64,000 bases of DNA, taken from contig NZ_JACCCG010000003.1 of assembly GCF_013410955.1 (NCBI RefSeq), positions 310,001-374,000 of the forward strand. Reading direction: 5' to 3'. Source of the stretch: Microbacterium sp. AK009 (GTDB taxonomy: Bacteria > Actinomycetota > Actinomycetes > Actinomycetales > Microbacteriaceae). Both the position numbers and the translations under genes were made by a program. Position 1 is the first letter of the stretch. Each line of letters opens with the position of its first letter. The notes beneath the pieces were generated by a model. That model was not told the DNA's origin, made no database searches, and saw only the letters and a list, made by a program, of their open reading frames with translations. Of the stretch, positions 42,829-50,357 are shown piece by piece.

Positions 42829-43146
42829 GTGGATGCCGCGCCGGCGCCGGCCGACCCGCCGCCCACCACGCGACGGGTCGAGCTCACGCTGCGCACGCCC
42901 GCGCTGAGGCTCTGGGGCGGCATCCGTCCGACCCTGGTGATCGGGGGCCGCGGTCAGCCGGTGCAGTGGGGCGTCGGAACCTGGCAGGTCGCCGCCGACC
43001 AACCCGTCGAGCTGGAGGTGTTCCTCTACGCGCGGGGATGGCGCTTCGGAGATGCCCGGGTGGTGCTCGCTCCGGCCGATCCACCCGCCCTGGCCTATCG
43101 CGCGCCGTCACTGCCGTTCGGCCGTGGGCGGTTCACCTCCGTCTGA
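42829..43146 (+). CDS. Hypothetical protein (105 aa)
   Basis: A 105-residue protein without known motifs. Predicted beta strands (VELTLRTPALRLWGG, LVIGGRGQPVQWGVGTW, VELEVFLYARGWRFG) suggest a small beta-sandwich. GTG 42829 comes three bases after the amidohydrolase stop, so it is probably co-transcribed. Its last 39 bp overlap the convergent membrane protein gene. Confidence 0.55.
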   Translation: MDAAPAPADPPPTTRRVELTLRTPALRLWGGIRPTLVIGGRGQPVQWGVGTWQVAADQPVELEVFLYARGWRFGDARVVLAPADPPALAYRAPSLPFGRGRFTSV

Positions 43147-43998
43147 GCGTTTCGCGTCGTCATCCGTCCGCGTCAGTCCCACGGGGAGCCCGGCCGCGCG
43201 ACGAGCGGCGCGGTCGACCCGCTGCGTGCGGACGATGAAGACCACGAGGCCGATCCCGACGGGGATGAGGGCGAGACCGACGAGCCAGGCCGCGTCTGCG
43301 AGATACCACCCCGGGTCGGTGAAGAACCGCAGCGCGTTCTGCGCCCGCTCGACCCATGACCCTCCGCGTGCGTCGTTTCCTCCCCACACGATGAGCGTCG
43401 GGATGAGGAAGACCAGCGTGAGAACCCACGCCAGCGCGATGTTGGCGCGACGCACCTGCGCGGCGTAACGGGGGGTCACGTCGTTCATGTTCGCCGCGGC
43501 GAAATCCCGCGGGCGTCGGTAGGCGAAGACGAGCACGACGAGGAGGGATGCCACAAGCCCGGCGAGCATGCCGAGAAACCACCCGGCGAGGAACGGCAGC
43601 ACGAACGGGTGGGGCTCTTCGAACCAGTAGTGGAAGCCGCTGGCGCGGCGTGAGGCGGCCATGGTGTCGGCGACGGCGGGTACCCAGGTGGTGAGGTATC
43701 CCGCGACAGCGGTGAGCAGGGCGACGAGGGGGCTGTAGATCATCGTGCGGCGGAACGCGTCGAGGAGGTTGCCGCCGCGACGCCAGACCACCTGGAGCAC
43801 GACGGCGAAGGTGGCGAGCACGGGTCCTGCGAACATCCCGTTCCCGATCAGCGCATCGCCGCCGACGTCGGCCGCGGCGAACACGGTGGACACGAAGGTG
43901 AGGATGACGGCGAGCACCGTCACGGTGACGACGAAAGGGTTCGTCAGAAGCTCACGGAGCGGGGCGAAGGGCTTCGCCTCGTCGTTCTCGGAGCGCAT
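43108..43998 (-). CDS. Hypothetical integral membrane protein
   Basis: A 296-residue protein with about six hydrophobic spans (near residues 20-42, 52-70, 87-107, 135-160, 190-210 and 245-265) and a charged C-terminal tail rich in Arg and Asp. I do not recognise a family. It sits alone between the convergent small gene and the MFS gene, 34 bp behind the latter, and may be the third gene of the MarR-MFS unit. Confidence 0.65.
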   Translation of the reverse strand: MRSENDEAKPFAPLRELLTNPFVVTVTVLAVILTFVSTVFAAADVGGDALIGNGMFAGPVLATFAVVLQVVWRRGGNLLDAFRRTMIYSPLVALLTAVAGYLTTWVPAVADTMAASRRASGFHYWFEEPHPFVLPFLAGWFLGMLAGLVASLLVVLVFAYRRPRDFAAANMNDVTPRYAAQVRRANIALAWVLTLVFLIPTLIVWGGNDARGGSWVERAQNALRFFTDPGWYLADAAWLVGLALIPVGIGLVVFIVRTQRVDRAARRAAGLPVGLTRTDDDAKRSDGGEPPTAERQ

Positions 43999-44032
43999 CC
44001 CGACATCCTCTCAGGCCGCACGCGGCGCCGCG

Positions 44033-45397
44033 TCAGCCGGCGCGGCGGGCGGGAGCCTGACCGCGCTTGTCGCCGATCGGCAACGTGATCGGCGTGGTCT
44101 CGGCGACCTCGTCGCTGAACTCCTCAGGCGAGGCCTGCACCACCGACAGCGGGCGGGTCTCGTCGATCGTCAGGCGGAAGCGCGCGTTCTCGCGGCGGTG
44201 CAGGCGGCCGGAGACGATGAGCCAGGTGGCGCCGATCGCGAAAGCGACGAAGCCCGCACCTGCGCCGAGCAGGATCGCAGCGCGAGGGCCGAACTCCGCG
44301 GCGACCCAGCCGACGATCGGCGCGCCGATCGGCGTGCCGCCCATGAGGATCGCCATGTACAGAGCCAGCACGCGGCCGCGCAGCGCCGGGTCGGTCGTGG
44401 TCTGGACGTACCCGTTCGCGGTGGTCAGCATCGTCACGACGGCGAATCCGGTGAACATGAGCGTCACGGCATACAACCAGTACACGGGCATGAACGCCGA
44501 CACGACGGCGGCGCCCACGAACAGCAGCGCTCCGCCGATGACGACGCGGATGCGGGCCCGGTCGCGGCGCGCAGCCAGCAGGGCGCCGAACAGCGACCCG
44601 ATCGCGAGGATCGAGCTGAGGAGGCCGTATCCGTCGGCGTCGCGGCCGAACTCCAGCGCCATCGTCGACGCGAAGATCGGGAAGTTCATGCCGAAGGCGC
44701 CCAGCAGGAACACCATCGAGAACGTCACGATGAGGTCGGGGCGGCGGGCCACGTAGCGGAAGCCGTCCGCCAGCCGCGCTGCCCCGGGCGCCTTCGCACG
44801 GGGTATGAGCTCGTGCGGGCGGATGAGGGCGAGCGCGACGATCATCGCGAGGAATGTGGCGCCGTTGAGCAGGAACACCCACCCGGTGCCGACCGCGACG
44901 ATGACGACCCCGGCGACGGCGGGACCGATCATCCGAGCGCCGTTGAACGATGCCGCGTTCAGGGCCACGGCGTTCGAGGCGTTCTCGCGCGCCACCAGAT
45001 CCGACACGAAGGCCTGCCGGGCGGGGTTGTCGAAGGCGGCGATCACGCCGAGCGCGAGCGCGAAGGCGTACATGAGCCACAGCGTCATCACGCCGACGAG
45101 AAGCAGGATGCCGATGATGATGCCGAGCGCCATCAGGAGGCTCTGGGTCACCACGAGCAGCCGCCGCCGATCGAACCGGTCGGCGACCCAGCCCGTCACG
45201 CCGACGAGGAGGAGCGGCGGCGCGAACTGCAGGGCCATCGTCACGCCCATCGCCGCGGCGTCGTTGTCGGTCAGCTGCGTGAGAACGACCCAGCTGAGCG
45301 CCGTGGCCTGCATCCACTGACCGATGTTCGACACCAGTGCGCCGATGAACCACACCCGGTAATTGAAGATCGAGAACGAACGGAACATCGCGCTCAT
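44033..45397 (-). CDS. MFS transporter (MFS_3, enterobactin-exporter-like)
   Basis: A 454-residue protein with about 12 spans. It opens MFRSFSIFNYRVWFIGALVS and carries WVADRFDRRRLLVVTQ (motif A) and FDNPARQAFVSDLV, typical of the EntS-like MFS_3 group. A roughly 40-residue hydrophilic tail follows. ATG 45397 overlaps the MarR stop (ATGA), so regulator and exporter are co-translated. It probably expels a drug or siderophore-like compound. Confidence 0.87.
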   Translation of the reverse strand: MSAMFRSFSIFNYRVWFIGALVSNIGQWMQATALSWVVLTQLTDNDAAAMGVTMALQFAPPLLLVGVTGWVADRFDRRRLLVVTQSLLMALGIIIGILLLVGVMTLWLMYAFALALGVIAAFDNPARQAFVSDLVARENASNAVALNAASFNGARMIGPAVAGVVIVAVGTGWVFLLNGATFLAMIVALALIRPHELIPRAKAPGAARLADGFRYVARRPDLIVTFSMVFLLGAFGMNFPIFASTMALEFGRDADGYGLLSSILAIGSLFGALLAARRDRARIRVVIGGALLFVGAAVVSAFMPVYWLYAVTLMFTGFAVVTMLTTANGYVQTTTDPALRGRVLALYMAILMGGTPIGAPIVGWVAAEFGPRAAILLGAGAGFVAFAIGATWLIVSGRLHRRENARFRLTIDETRPLSVVQASPEEFSDEVAETTPITLPIGDKRGQAPARRAG

Positions 45398-45825
45398 CGG
45401 TCGGCCACCTTTCGCATGAGGTCCGCCGCCTCGGCGAGGAGGTGCCGCTCGGCCGGTGTCAACTCCGACAGCGCCTGTTCGAGCCACGCGTCGCGGCGAC
45501 GGACGGTCTCCTCGACGACCTCGAGGCCGGCGGGGGTCAGGGTGATGTTGACCTTGCGCCGGTCGGCGTCATCCGGAGTCCTGGTGAGGTAGCCGGCCTC
45601 CTCGAGGCAGTTCACGGTCCGGTTCATCGAGGGGGCGGTGACCCGCTCGCGCTCGGCGAGTTCGCCGAGGGTGTGGGAGCCGAACATCTTCAGCACCGCG
45701 AGGACGGCGAACTGCCCGTCGCTCATGCTGTCGATCGCGCGTTCGGCGCGGAGTCTGCGGGCGAGGCGGAAGGTCGCCATGCGGAAGTCGGATGCCTCGT
45801 CGGACAGGTTCTCGGGTGCGCTCAT
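45394..45825 (-). CDS. MarR-family regulator
   Basis: A 143-residue protein with a MarR winged helix (TLGELAERERVTAPSMNRTV then GYLTRTPDDADRRKVNITLT, the wing). It is coupled to the MFS gene and most likely represses it until a drug ligand binds. ATG 45825 is used; ATG 45840 would add MLSKH. A TATGCT -10 (45836-45841) and the dyad TTAGCA...TGCTAA (45834-45859) overlap, pointing to autoregulation. Confidence 0.88.
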   Translation of the reverse strand: MSAPENLSDEASDFRMATFRLARRLRAERAIDSMSDGQFAVLAVLKMFGSHTLGELAERERVTAPSMNRTVNCLEEAGYLTRTPDDADRRKVNITLTPAGLEVVEETVRRRDAWLEQALSELTPAERHLLAEAADLMRKVADR

Positions 45826-45833
45826 GTGTTTAC

Positions 45834-45859
45834 TTAGCATAGCTCATTAGTTCTGCTAA
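45834..45859 (-). promoter_or_regulatory. MarR promoter/operator dyad
   Basis: TTAGCA (45834-45839) and TGCTAA (45854-45859) are inverted arms around an AT-rich centre. TATGCT (45836-45841, minus strand) inside is the probable -10 box. The location fits a MarR autorepressor site. Confidence 0.45.
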
Positions 45860-45912
45860 AGGTCTGGGTTGCCGCCGGGCGGAGCGACCGGTGCCGCGCC
45901 CTCCACCGGCCA

Positions 45913-46050
45913 GCGCGCCGCGCGTCGCCCCCCGCGGCCGGTCCGCGCGCCGCGCGTCGCCCCCGCGGCCGGTCCGCGCGCCGCGCGTCGCCCCCGCGGC
46001 CGGTCCGCGCGCCGTGCGCCGCCCCCGCGGCCGGTCCGCGCGCCGTGCGC
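45913..46050. repeat. 31-bp tandem repeat array (about 4.4 copies)
   Basis: The core GCGGCCGGTCC recurs at 45934, 45965, 45996 and 46027, an exact 31-bp period. Between the cores lies GCGCGCC followed by GCGCGTCG or GTGCGCCG. The first unit has one extra C. Units are contiguous without spacers, so this is not a CRISPR array. Confidence 0.85.
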
Positions 46051-46063
46051 CGCCCCACTCCCA

Positions 46064-46124
46064 CTTCGTTCGTCGCATATGCACGGCAGCAGGGCTCCGC
46101 GGCGTACATATGCGACGGACGAAG
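46064..46124. repeat. 61-bp palindromic repeat, copy 1
   Basis: CTTCGTTCGTCGCATATG (46064-46081) pairs with 46107-46124 with one mismatch across a 25-nt GC-rich loop. The whole unit is similar in sequence and shape to copy 2 at 46269-46325, so this is a repeated hairpin element and not a chance stem. Confidence 0.8.
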
Positions 46125-46268
46125 CCGGGGGACGGTGTGGGGCGCGGCGTCGCGCCGGTCGGCCCGCCGCGGCGCAGTGCGCGGCCGGCCCGCCGCAGCC
46201 CGGGCCTCCGCCGACCGCCGCACCCTTAGGCGCCCCACCCGACCTCGCCCCGGACGGACGCCCCCCGT

Positions 46269-46325
46269 TCGTTCGTCGCATATGTACGGGAGCGGAGCCC
46301 CGCGGCGTACATAAGCGACGAACGA
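46269..46325. repeat. 57-bp palindromic repeat, copy 2
   Basis: TCGTTCGTCGCATATGTAC (46269-46287) pairs with 46307-46325 with one mismatch. The loop (GGGAGCGGAGCCCCGCGGC) is related to that of copy 1. Both copies share CCGCGGCGTACATA in the descending arm. Confidence 0.8.
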
Positions 46326-46515
46326 TATGCGGGGACGCGGGTGGGGCGCGCGATACGTACGACGGCAGAGGGAGGGGCAGCGAGGGAAGGGGGAGAAGGG
46401 GCGAGGGGAGAGGGGAGAGGGAAGGTGCAACGACGCGAGGGGAGGGACGACACGTCGGAGAGCTACCCCGACGGCAGGGCGAGAACCGGGCGGATGGTGC
46501 GGGCGCGCACGCCGT

Positions 46516-46521
46516 TAGGCT
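46516..46521 (+). promoter_or_regulatory. Leaderless-type -10 box TAGGCT
   Basis: TAGGCT is 6 nt before ATG 46528. The intervening CGACGC has no ribosome-binding character. Confidence 0.5.
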
Positions 46522-46527
46522 CGACGC

Positions 46528-47376
46528 ATGCCCGAGTTCATCGACGCACACGGCATCACCATCCAGTACGACCTGCACCCTGCATCCTCCCCCCGGGGAG
46601 TCGTGCAGCTCCTCCACGGCGTCGGTGAACACGTCGGCCGGTACGGCGCCCTGATCGGCGCCCTCGTCGGCGCGGGCTGGACCGTGTACGCCGCGGACCA
46701 CCGCGGCCACGGCCGGACCGGAATGGCGCAGCACAGGGACGATGCGTCCCGACTCGGACACCTGGGCGTCGGCGGCGTGCGGGCCACGATGGCAGCGATC
46801 TGGCAGCTCACCCAGACGATCCGCGAGGACAACCCCGGTCTGCCGCTCGTGGTGTTCGGGCACTCCGGCGGATCGTTCCTCGCTCAGATGCTCCTCGACG
46901 AACACCCCGACGCGATCGATGCGATGATCCTCTCCGGATCAGCCTTGCGCACCGTCCGCGACCTCCGGGCTGTCAACCTCAACAAGCGGTGGAACGGCCC
47001 TGAGGCGACGGGGCTCGAGTGGCTGGCATCGGACCCCGCGGTGGGTCGTGCGTTCCGCGCCGATCCACTGACCACCGAGGCGACCCCGATGCAGCTGTTC
47101 GGTCCGATCGAGGTGCTGAAGATCATGGGCAGGCCTCGGCGCAATCTCGGCCACGACATCCCGATGCTCCTCATGGTGGGGCGAGACGATCCCGTCGGCG
47201 GACCGCGCAGCGTCCACAAGCTCGCCGCCGCCTACCGCGAACGTTCGGGGCTCACCGACGTGACGACGCTCGTCTACCCGGACGTGCGACACGAGATCCT
47301 CCAGGACCGCACGCAGGCCGAAGTGCGCGCCGATCTCCTGGCGTGGCTCGATGCGCGATTCGCCGCGCGGGACTGA
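46528..47376 (+). CDS. Alpha/beta hydrolase, monoacylglycerol-lipase-like
   Basis: A 282-residue serine hydrolase. The oxyanion and strand-3 region is LLHGVGEHVGRYGAL with ADHRGHGRTG, and the nucleophile elbow is VFGHSGGSFLAQ. The acid is in MVGRDDPVGG and the His in VRHEILQD. The LHGxGEHxxRY signature fits lysophospholipase/monoglyceride lipases. It is cytoplasmic, and its mRNA is predicted leaderless. Confidence 0.87.
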   Translation: MPEFIDAHGITIQYDLHPASSPRGVVQLLHGVGEHVGRYGALIGALVGAGWTVYAADHRGHGRTGMAQHRDDASRLGHLGVGGVRATMAAIWQLTQTIREDNPGLPLVVFGHSGGSFLAQMLLDEHPDAIDAMILSGSALRTVRDLRAVNLNKRWNGPEATGLEWLASDPAVGRAFRADPLTTEATPMQLFGPIEVLKIMGRPRRNLGHDIPMLLMVGRDDPVGGPRSVHKLAAAYRERSGLTDVTTLVYPDVRHEILQDRTQAEVRADLLAWLDARFAARD

Positions 47377-47405
47377 GCCGCGGCGGAGCTCCCGACCGGC
47401 GCCGT

Positions 47406-47474
47406 CGTCGGAGAATCACCGCGTTGTCGGAGAATCCCTGAAGGATCCCCCGACATTCGCGCCATTCTCCGACG
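47406..47474. terminator. Hairpin-forming repeats between convergent genes
   Basis: CGTCGGAGAAT (47406-47416) is repeated directly at 47426-47435 (without the leading C) and inverted as ATTCTCCGACG at 47464-47474. The 11-bp outer stem and an inner GTCGG/CCGAC stem lie between the ends of the hydrolase and helicase genes. It is a probable bidirectional terminator or REP element. Confidence 0.5.
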
Positions 47475-47522
47475 GTGGAGACGGAAGAAGAGCGGATGCC
47501 GCGGCGCGGCCCTGCGCTCGAC

Positions 47523-49040
47523 TCAGCCGCGCGCGCGGCGCGGCCGGCGGGTGCCCCGCTGGATGTCGGCGACGGTGCTGCCGGTGGTGAAGCGAGGCGT
47601 CGTCTGCGTGCGGCCGCCGCTCGCGGCCTGACCCGCGCGAGCTTTCGACTGACCCGACCGCGAACCGCCGGCCGTCGAGCCGGCGGAGCGCTCGCCGGAC
47701 TGCGCCGAGCGCTCGCCCGCGGGTCGGCGTCCACGGGAGCGCCCGCGTCCGCCGCCTCCGGCGCTGTCGGCGTTGCGGGCCGCGCCGGAGGCGCTGCCCG
47801 AGCGGGTCCGACCGCGTCCGCCGCCGTTGCCCCCGCCGTTCGACGGCGCGACGACGGGAGTCGGCGTGACGTGCTCGGCAACCGCGCCGACGAGGGACGA
47901 CACCGTGGCGTCATCGGCTGAGACCTGCTCGAGAGGCGCGGCGACCTGGGCCTTGCGCAGCAGGTCGCCGACCTCGCGACGCTGATCGGGGGTCGCGACG
48001 GTGACGACGACACCCTCCGCGCCCGCACGCGCGGTGCGGCCCGAACGGTGCAGGTACGCCTTGTGCTCGACCGGCGGGTCGACGTGCACCACGAGCTCGA
48101 CCTCGTCGACGTGCACGCCGCGCGCGGCGACATCCGTCGCGACGAGCACGCGCACGCCGCCCTGGTCGGCGGGGGCGCCGAAGGCGGCGAGGTTGCGCTC
48201 ACGGGCGTTCTGGCCGAGGTTCCCGTGCAGGTCGACCGCGGGGATGCCCGCGGCGGTGAGCTGCTTGGCCAGCTTCTTGGCCTGGTGCTTCGTGCGGGTG
48301 AAGAGGATGCGACGCCCGCGGCCCGATGCGAGGTGGCGCACGAGCGCGGCCTTGCCGTCGGAGGGCACGACGAACACGCGGTGGGTCATGACGCCGGCGG
48401 GCACGCTCTCCTCGTCGACCTCGTGACGCACCTCGTTCTGCAGGAAGCGGCGGACGAGCGCGTCAACGCCGCGGTCGAGGGTCGCGCTGAACAGCAGCCG
48501 TTGCCCACCCTGCGGGGTGGCGGCGAGGATGCGCGTCACGCCGGGAAGGAACCCGAGGTCGGCCATGTGGTCGGCCTCGTCGAGTACGGCGATCTGCACC
48601 GCATCCAGTCGGATGACGCCCTGCTTCATGAGGTCTTCCAAGCGGCCGGGGCAGGCCACGACGATGTCGACGCCGCGGTTCAGGGCCTGCTCCTGCGGCT
48701 TCTGGCTGACGCCGCCGAACACGGTGGTGACGGTGAGGTTCGCTGCCGCGGCGAGCGGCGCGATCGTCGCGGCGATCTGCGTTGCCAGCTCACGGGTGGG
48801 AGCGAGGACGAGGCCGCGGGGCCGGCGCGGCTCGCGGCGACCGCCGGCCAGGCGGGCGACGAGGGGCAGCGCGAAGGCGATGGTCTTGCCGCTGCCGGTG
48901 CGGCCGCGGCCGAGCACGTCGCGCCCCGCGAGGGAGTCGGGGAGCGTGTCGCGCTGGATGGCGAAAGGCTCGGTCTTACCGTCCGCGGTGAGGACGGCAG
49001 CGAGGTTCTCGGGCACGCCGAGGGAGGTGAAAGAAGACAT
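47523..49040 (-). CDS. DEAD-box RNA helicase with disordered basic tail
   Basis: A 505-residue helicase. It has the Q motif (PFAIQRDTLP), motif I GRTGSGKT, Ia APTRELATQ, II DEAD, III SATLD, V TDVAARGVHV and VI HRSGRTARAG. The last about 130 residues are a Gly/Arg/Ser-rich tail likely to bind RNA, as in RhlE and DeaD relatives. ATG 49040 is used. The 267 bp to the divergent lipoate ligase gene leave room for a long 5' leader, which is common for cold-responsive helicases. It acts in RNA remodelling or ribosome assembly. Confidence 0.92.
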   Translation of the reverse strand: MSSFTSLGVPENLAAVLTADGKTEPFAIQRDTLPDSLAGRDVLGRGRTGSGKTIAFALPLVARLAGGRREPRRPRGLVLAPTRELATQIAATIAPLAAAANLTVTTVFGGVSQKPQEQALNRGVDIVVACPGRLEDLMKQGVIRLDAVQIAVLDEADHMADLGFLPGVTRILAATPQGGQRLLFSATLDRGVDALVRRFLQNEVRHEVDEESVPAGVMTHRVFVVPSDGKAALVRHLASGRGRRILFTRTKHQAKKLAKQLTAAGIPAVDLHGNLGQNARERNLAAFGAPADQGGVRVLVATDVAARGVHVDEVELVVHVDPPVEHKAYLHRSGRTARAGAEGVVVTVATPDQRREVGDLLRKAQVAAPLEQVSADDATVSSLVGAVAEHVTPTPVVAPSNGGGNGGGRGRTRSGSASGAARNADSAGGGGRGRSRGRRPAGERSAQSGERSAGSTAGGSRSGQSKARAGQAASGGRTQTTPRFTTGSTVADIQRGTRRPRRARG

Positions 49041-49295
49041 GGATGCTTTCGATGAGGCTCGACGCCGCGAAGCGAGCGACGAGCAGAAGGAGGCGACGGC
49101 GCGGGATCGCGCATCGGTTCGCCGTTCGTCGTATGGCGGATCGGGGAACCAGCCGGTGGCCTCGCGAGAGGCGGGAGCGTGACGACGACGCAGCGGCAAG
49201 GAACTGCCGCGGGTCAACCGTAGCAGGCCGGGGGCCGGCGAAGCTGAACGCGCCCCGCACCAGCCCGCGCCGCGCCCGGCCCGTGGGCCCGCGGC

Positions 49296-49301
49296 TAGGC
49301 T
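49296..49301 (+). promoter_or_regulatory. Leaderless-type -10 box TAGGCT
   Basis: TAGGCT lies 6 nt before ATG 49308, so the transcript is predicted to start at the A of ATG. Confidence 0.5.
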
Positions 49302-49307
49302 GAGGCC

Positions 49308-50357
49308 ATGCACGGCGAGTACAAGGTCCCCGGCGGAAAACTCGTGGTCGTTGACCTCGAGGTGCAGGGCGGCCGCATCGCCGACTTCCGCCTCGCGGGC
49401 GACTTCTTCCTCGAGCCCGACGACGCGCTGCCCCTCATCGACGCCGCCGTCACCGGGCTTCCGGTGGAGACGGATGTCGCGGGCATCGCCCTCGCGGTGC
49501 GCTCGGCGCTCCCCGAGGGGGCGCAGCTGCTGGGCTTCACTCCCGAGGCTGTCGGCACCGCCGTGCGTCGTGCCCTCGTGACCGCCCCCGGGTGGCGCGA
49601 CTTCGACTGGGAGGTCATCCACGACGCCCCGGTCTCGCCCCGCATGAACCTCGCCCTCGATGAGGTGCTCACCGAACGCGTCGGCGACGGGCGGCGCCGC
49701 CCGACCCTGCGACTGTGGGAGTGGAACGAATCGGCCGTGGTGATCGGCTCGTTCCAGTCGTACCGCAACGAGGTCGACCCCGAGGGCGCGAACCGTCACG
49801 GCTTCGACGTGGTCCGGCGCATCTCGGGCGGCGGGGCGATGCTCATGGGTGCCAACTCGATCGTCACGTACTCCCTCTACGTGCCGGCTTCGCTTGTGGC
49901 GGGGATGACCTTCGCCGACTCCTACGCCTTCCTCGACGACTGGGTGCTGCAGGCGCTGCGGTCGCTCGGGGTCGAGGCGGTCTACCAGCCGCTGAACGAC
50001 ATCGCCTCCCCGGAGGGCAAGATCGGCGGCGCCGCGCAGAAGCGGCTCGCCAACGGCGGGGTGCTCCACCACGCCACCCTCAGCTACGACATGGACGGCC
50101 GGGTGATGACCGAGGTGCTCCGCATCGGCCGCGAGAAGCTCAGCGACAAGGGCACGGCGTCGGCGGCGAAGCGGGTCGACCCCCTGCGGCGACAGACGGG
50201 CCTCGCACGCGAGGCCATCATCGAGCGCTTCATCGAGACCTTCACCACGCTCTACGGCGCGGAACCGGGCACGGTCACCGACGAGGAGTACGCCGCGGCT
50301 CAGGCGCTCGTCGACAGCAAGTTCGCCACCTCCGCCTGGCTGCACCGCGTGCCGTGA
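49308..50357 (+). CDS. lplA: Lipoate--protein ligase A with N-terminal accessory domain
   Basis: A 349-residue protein. Residues 1-95 form the small accessory domain that E. coli LplA carries at its C-terminus. The BPL/LplA catalytic domain follows, with NLALDEVL, WEWNESAVVIG, VVRRISGGGAMLMG and the lysine in SPEGKIGGAAQKR. It attaches lipoate or octanoate to the E2 and GcvH proteins through lipoyl-AMP. The reversed domain order is seen in other Gram-positive ligases. The next gene overlaps its stop (GTGA). Confidence 0.88.
   Translation: MHGEYKVPGGKLVVVDLEVQGGRIADFRLAGDFFLEPDDALPLIDAAVTGLPVETDVAGIALAVRSALPEGAQLLGFTPEAVGTAVRRALVTAPGWRDFDWEVIHDAPVSPRMNLALDEVLTERVGDGRRRPTLRLWEWNESAVVIGSFQSYRNEVDPEGANRHGFDVVRRISGGGAMLMGANSIVTYSLYVPASLVAGMTFADSYAFLDDWVLQALRSLGVEAVYQPLNDIASPEGKIGGAAQKRLANGGVLHHATLSYDMDGRVMTEVLRIGREKLSDKGTASAAKRVDPLRRQTGLAREAIIERFIETFTTLYGAEPGTVTDEEYAAAQALVDSKFATSAWLHRVP

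Larger units (their letters stand above)
45826..46527. other. 702-bp gene-free, repeat-rich intergenic region
   Basis: No reading frame here has plausible protein content, since every frame translates to Arg/Pro/Gly-rich low-complexity sequence. The region contains, in order, the MarR operator, a 31-bp tandem array (45913-46050), a 61-bp palindrome (46064-46124), a degenerate GC-rich stretch, a second palindrome (46269-46325), a long purine run (about 46368-46424) and the leaderless promoter of the next gene. Confidence 0.7.

Noticed and set aside
43745..45592. 615-codon plus-strand reading frame
   Set aside because: It lies opposite the MFS and MarR genes and encodes low-complexity charged sequence, so it is a shadow frame.
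45913..46050. CRISPR-like array of 31-bp repeats
   Set aside because: The repeats abut each other without spacers, so it is a simple tandem array.
45834..46905. Long minus-strand frames over the repeat island
   Set aside because: Their proteins are repeats of RADRPRGR type created by the 31-bp DNA repeats. There is no start with a ribosome site and no conserved domain.
49041..50345. Much longer helicase reading upstream of ATG 49040
   Set aside because: The extra frame is antisense to the lipoate ligase gene and lacks helicase motifs. The Q motif lies just inside the chosen start.
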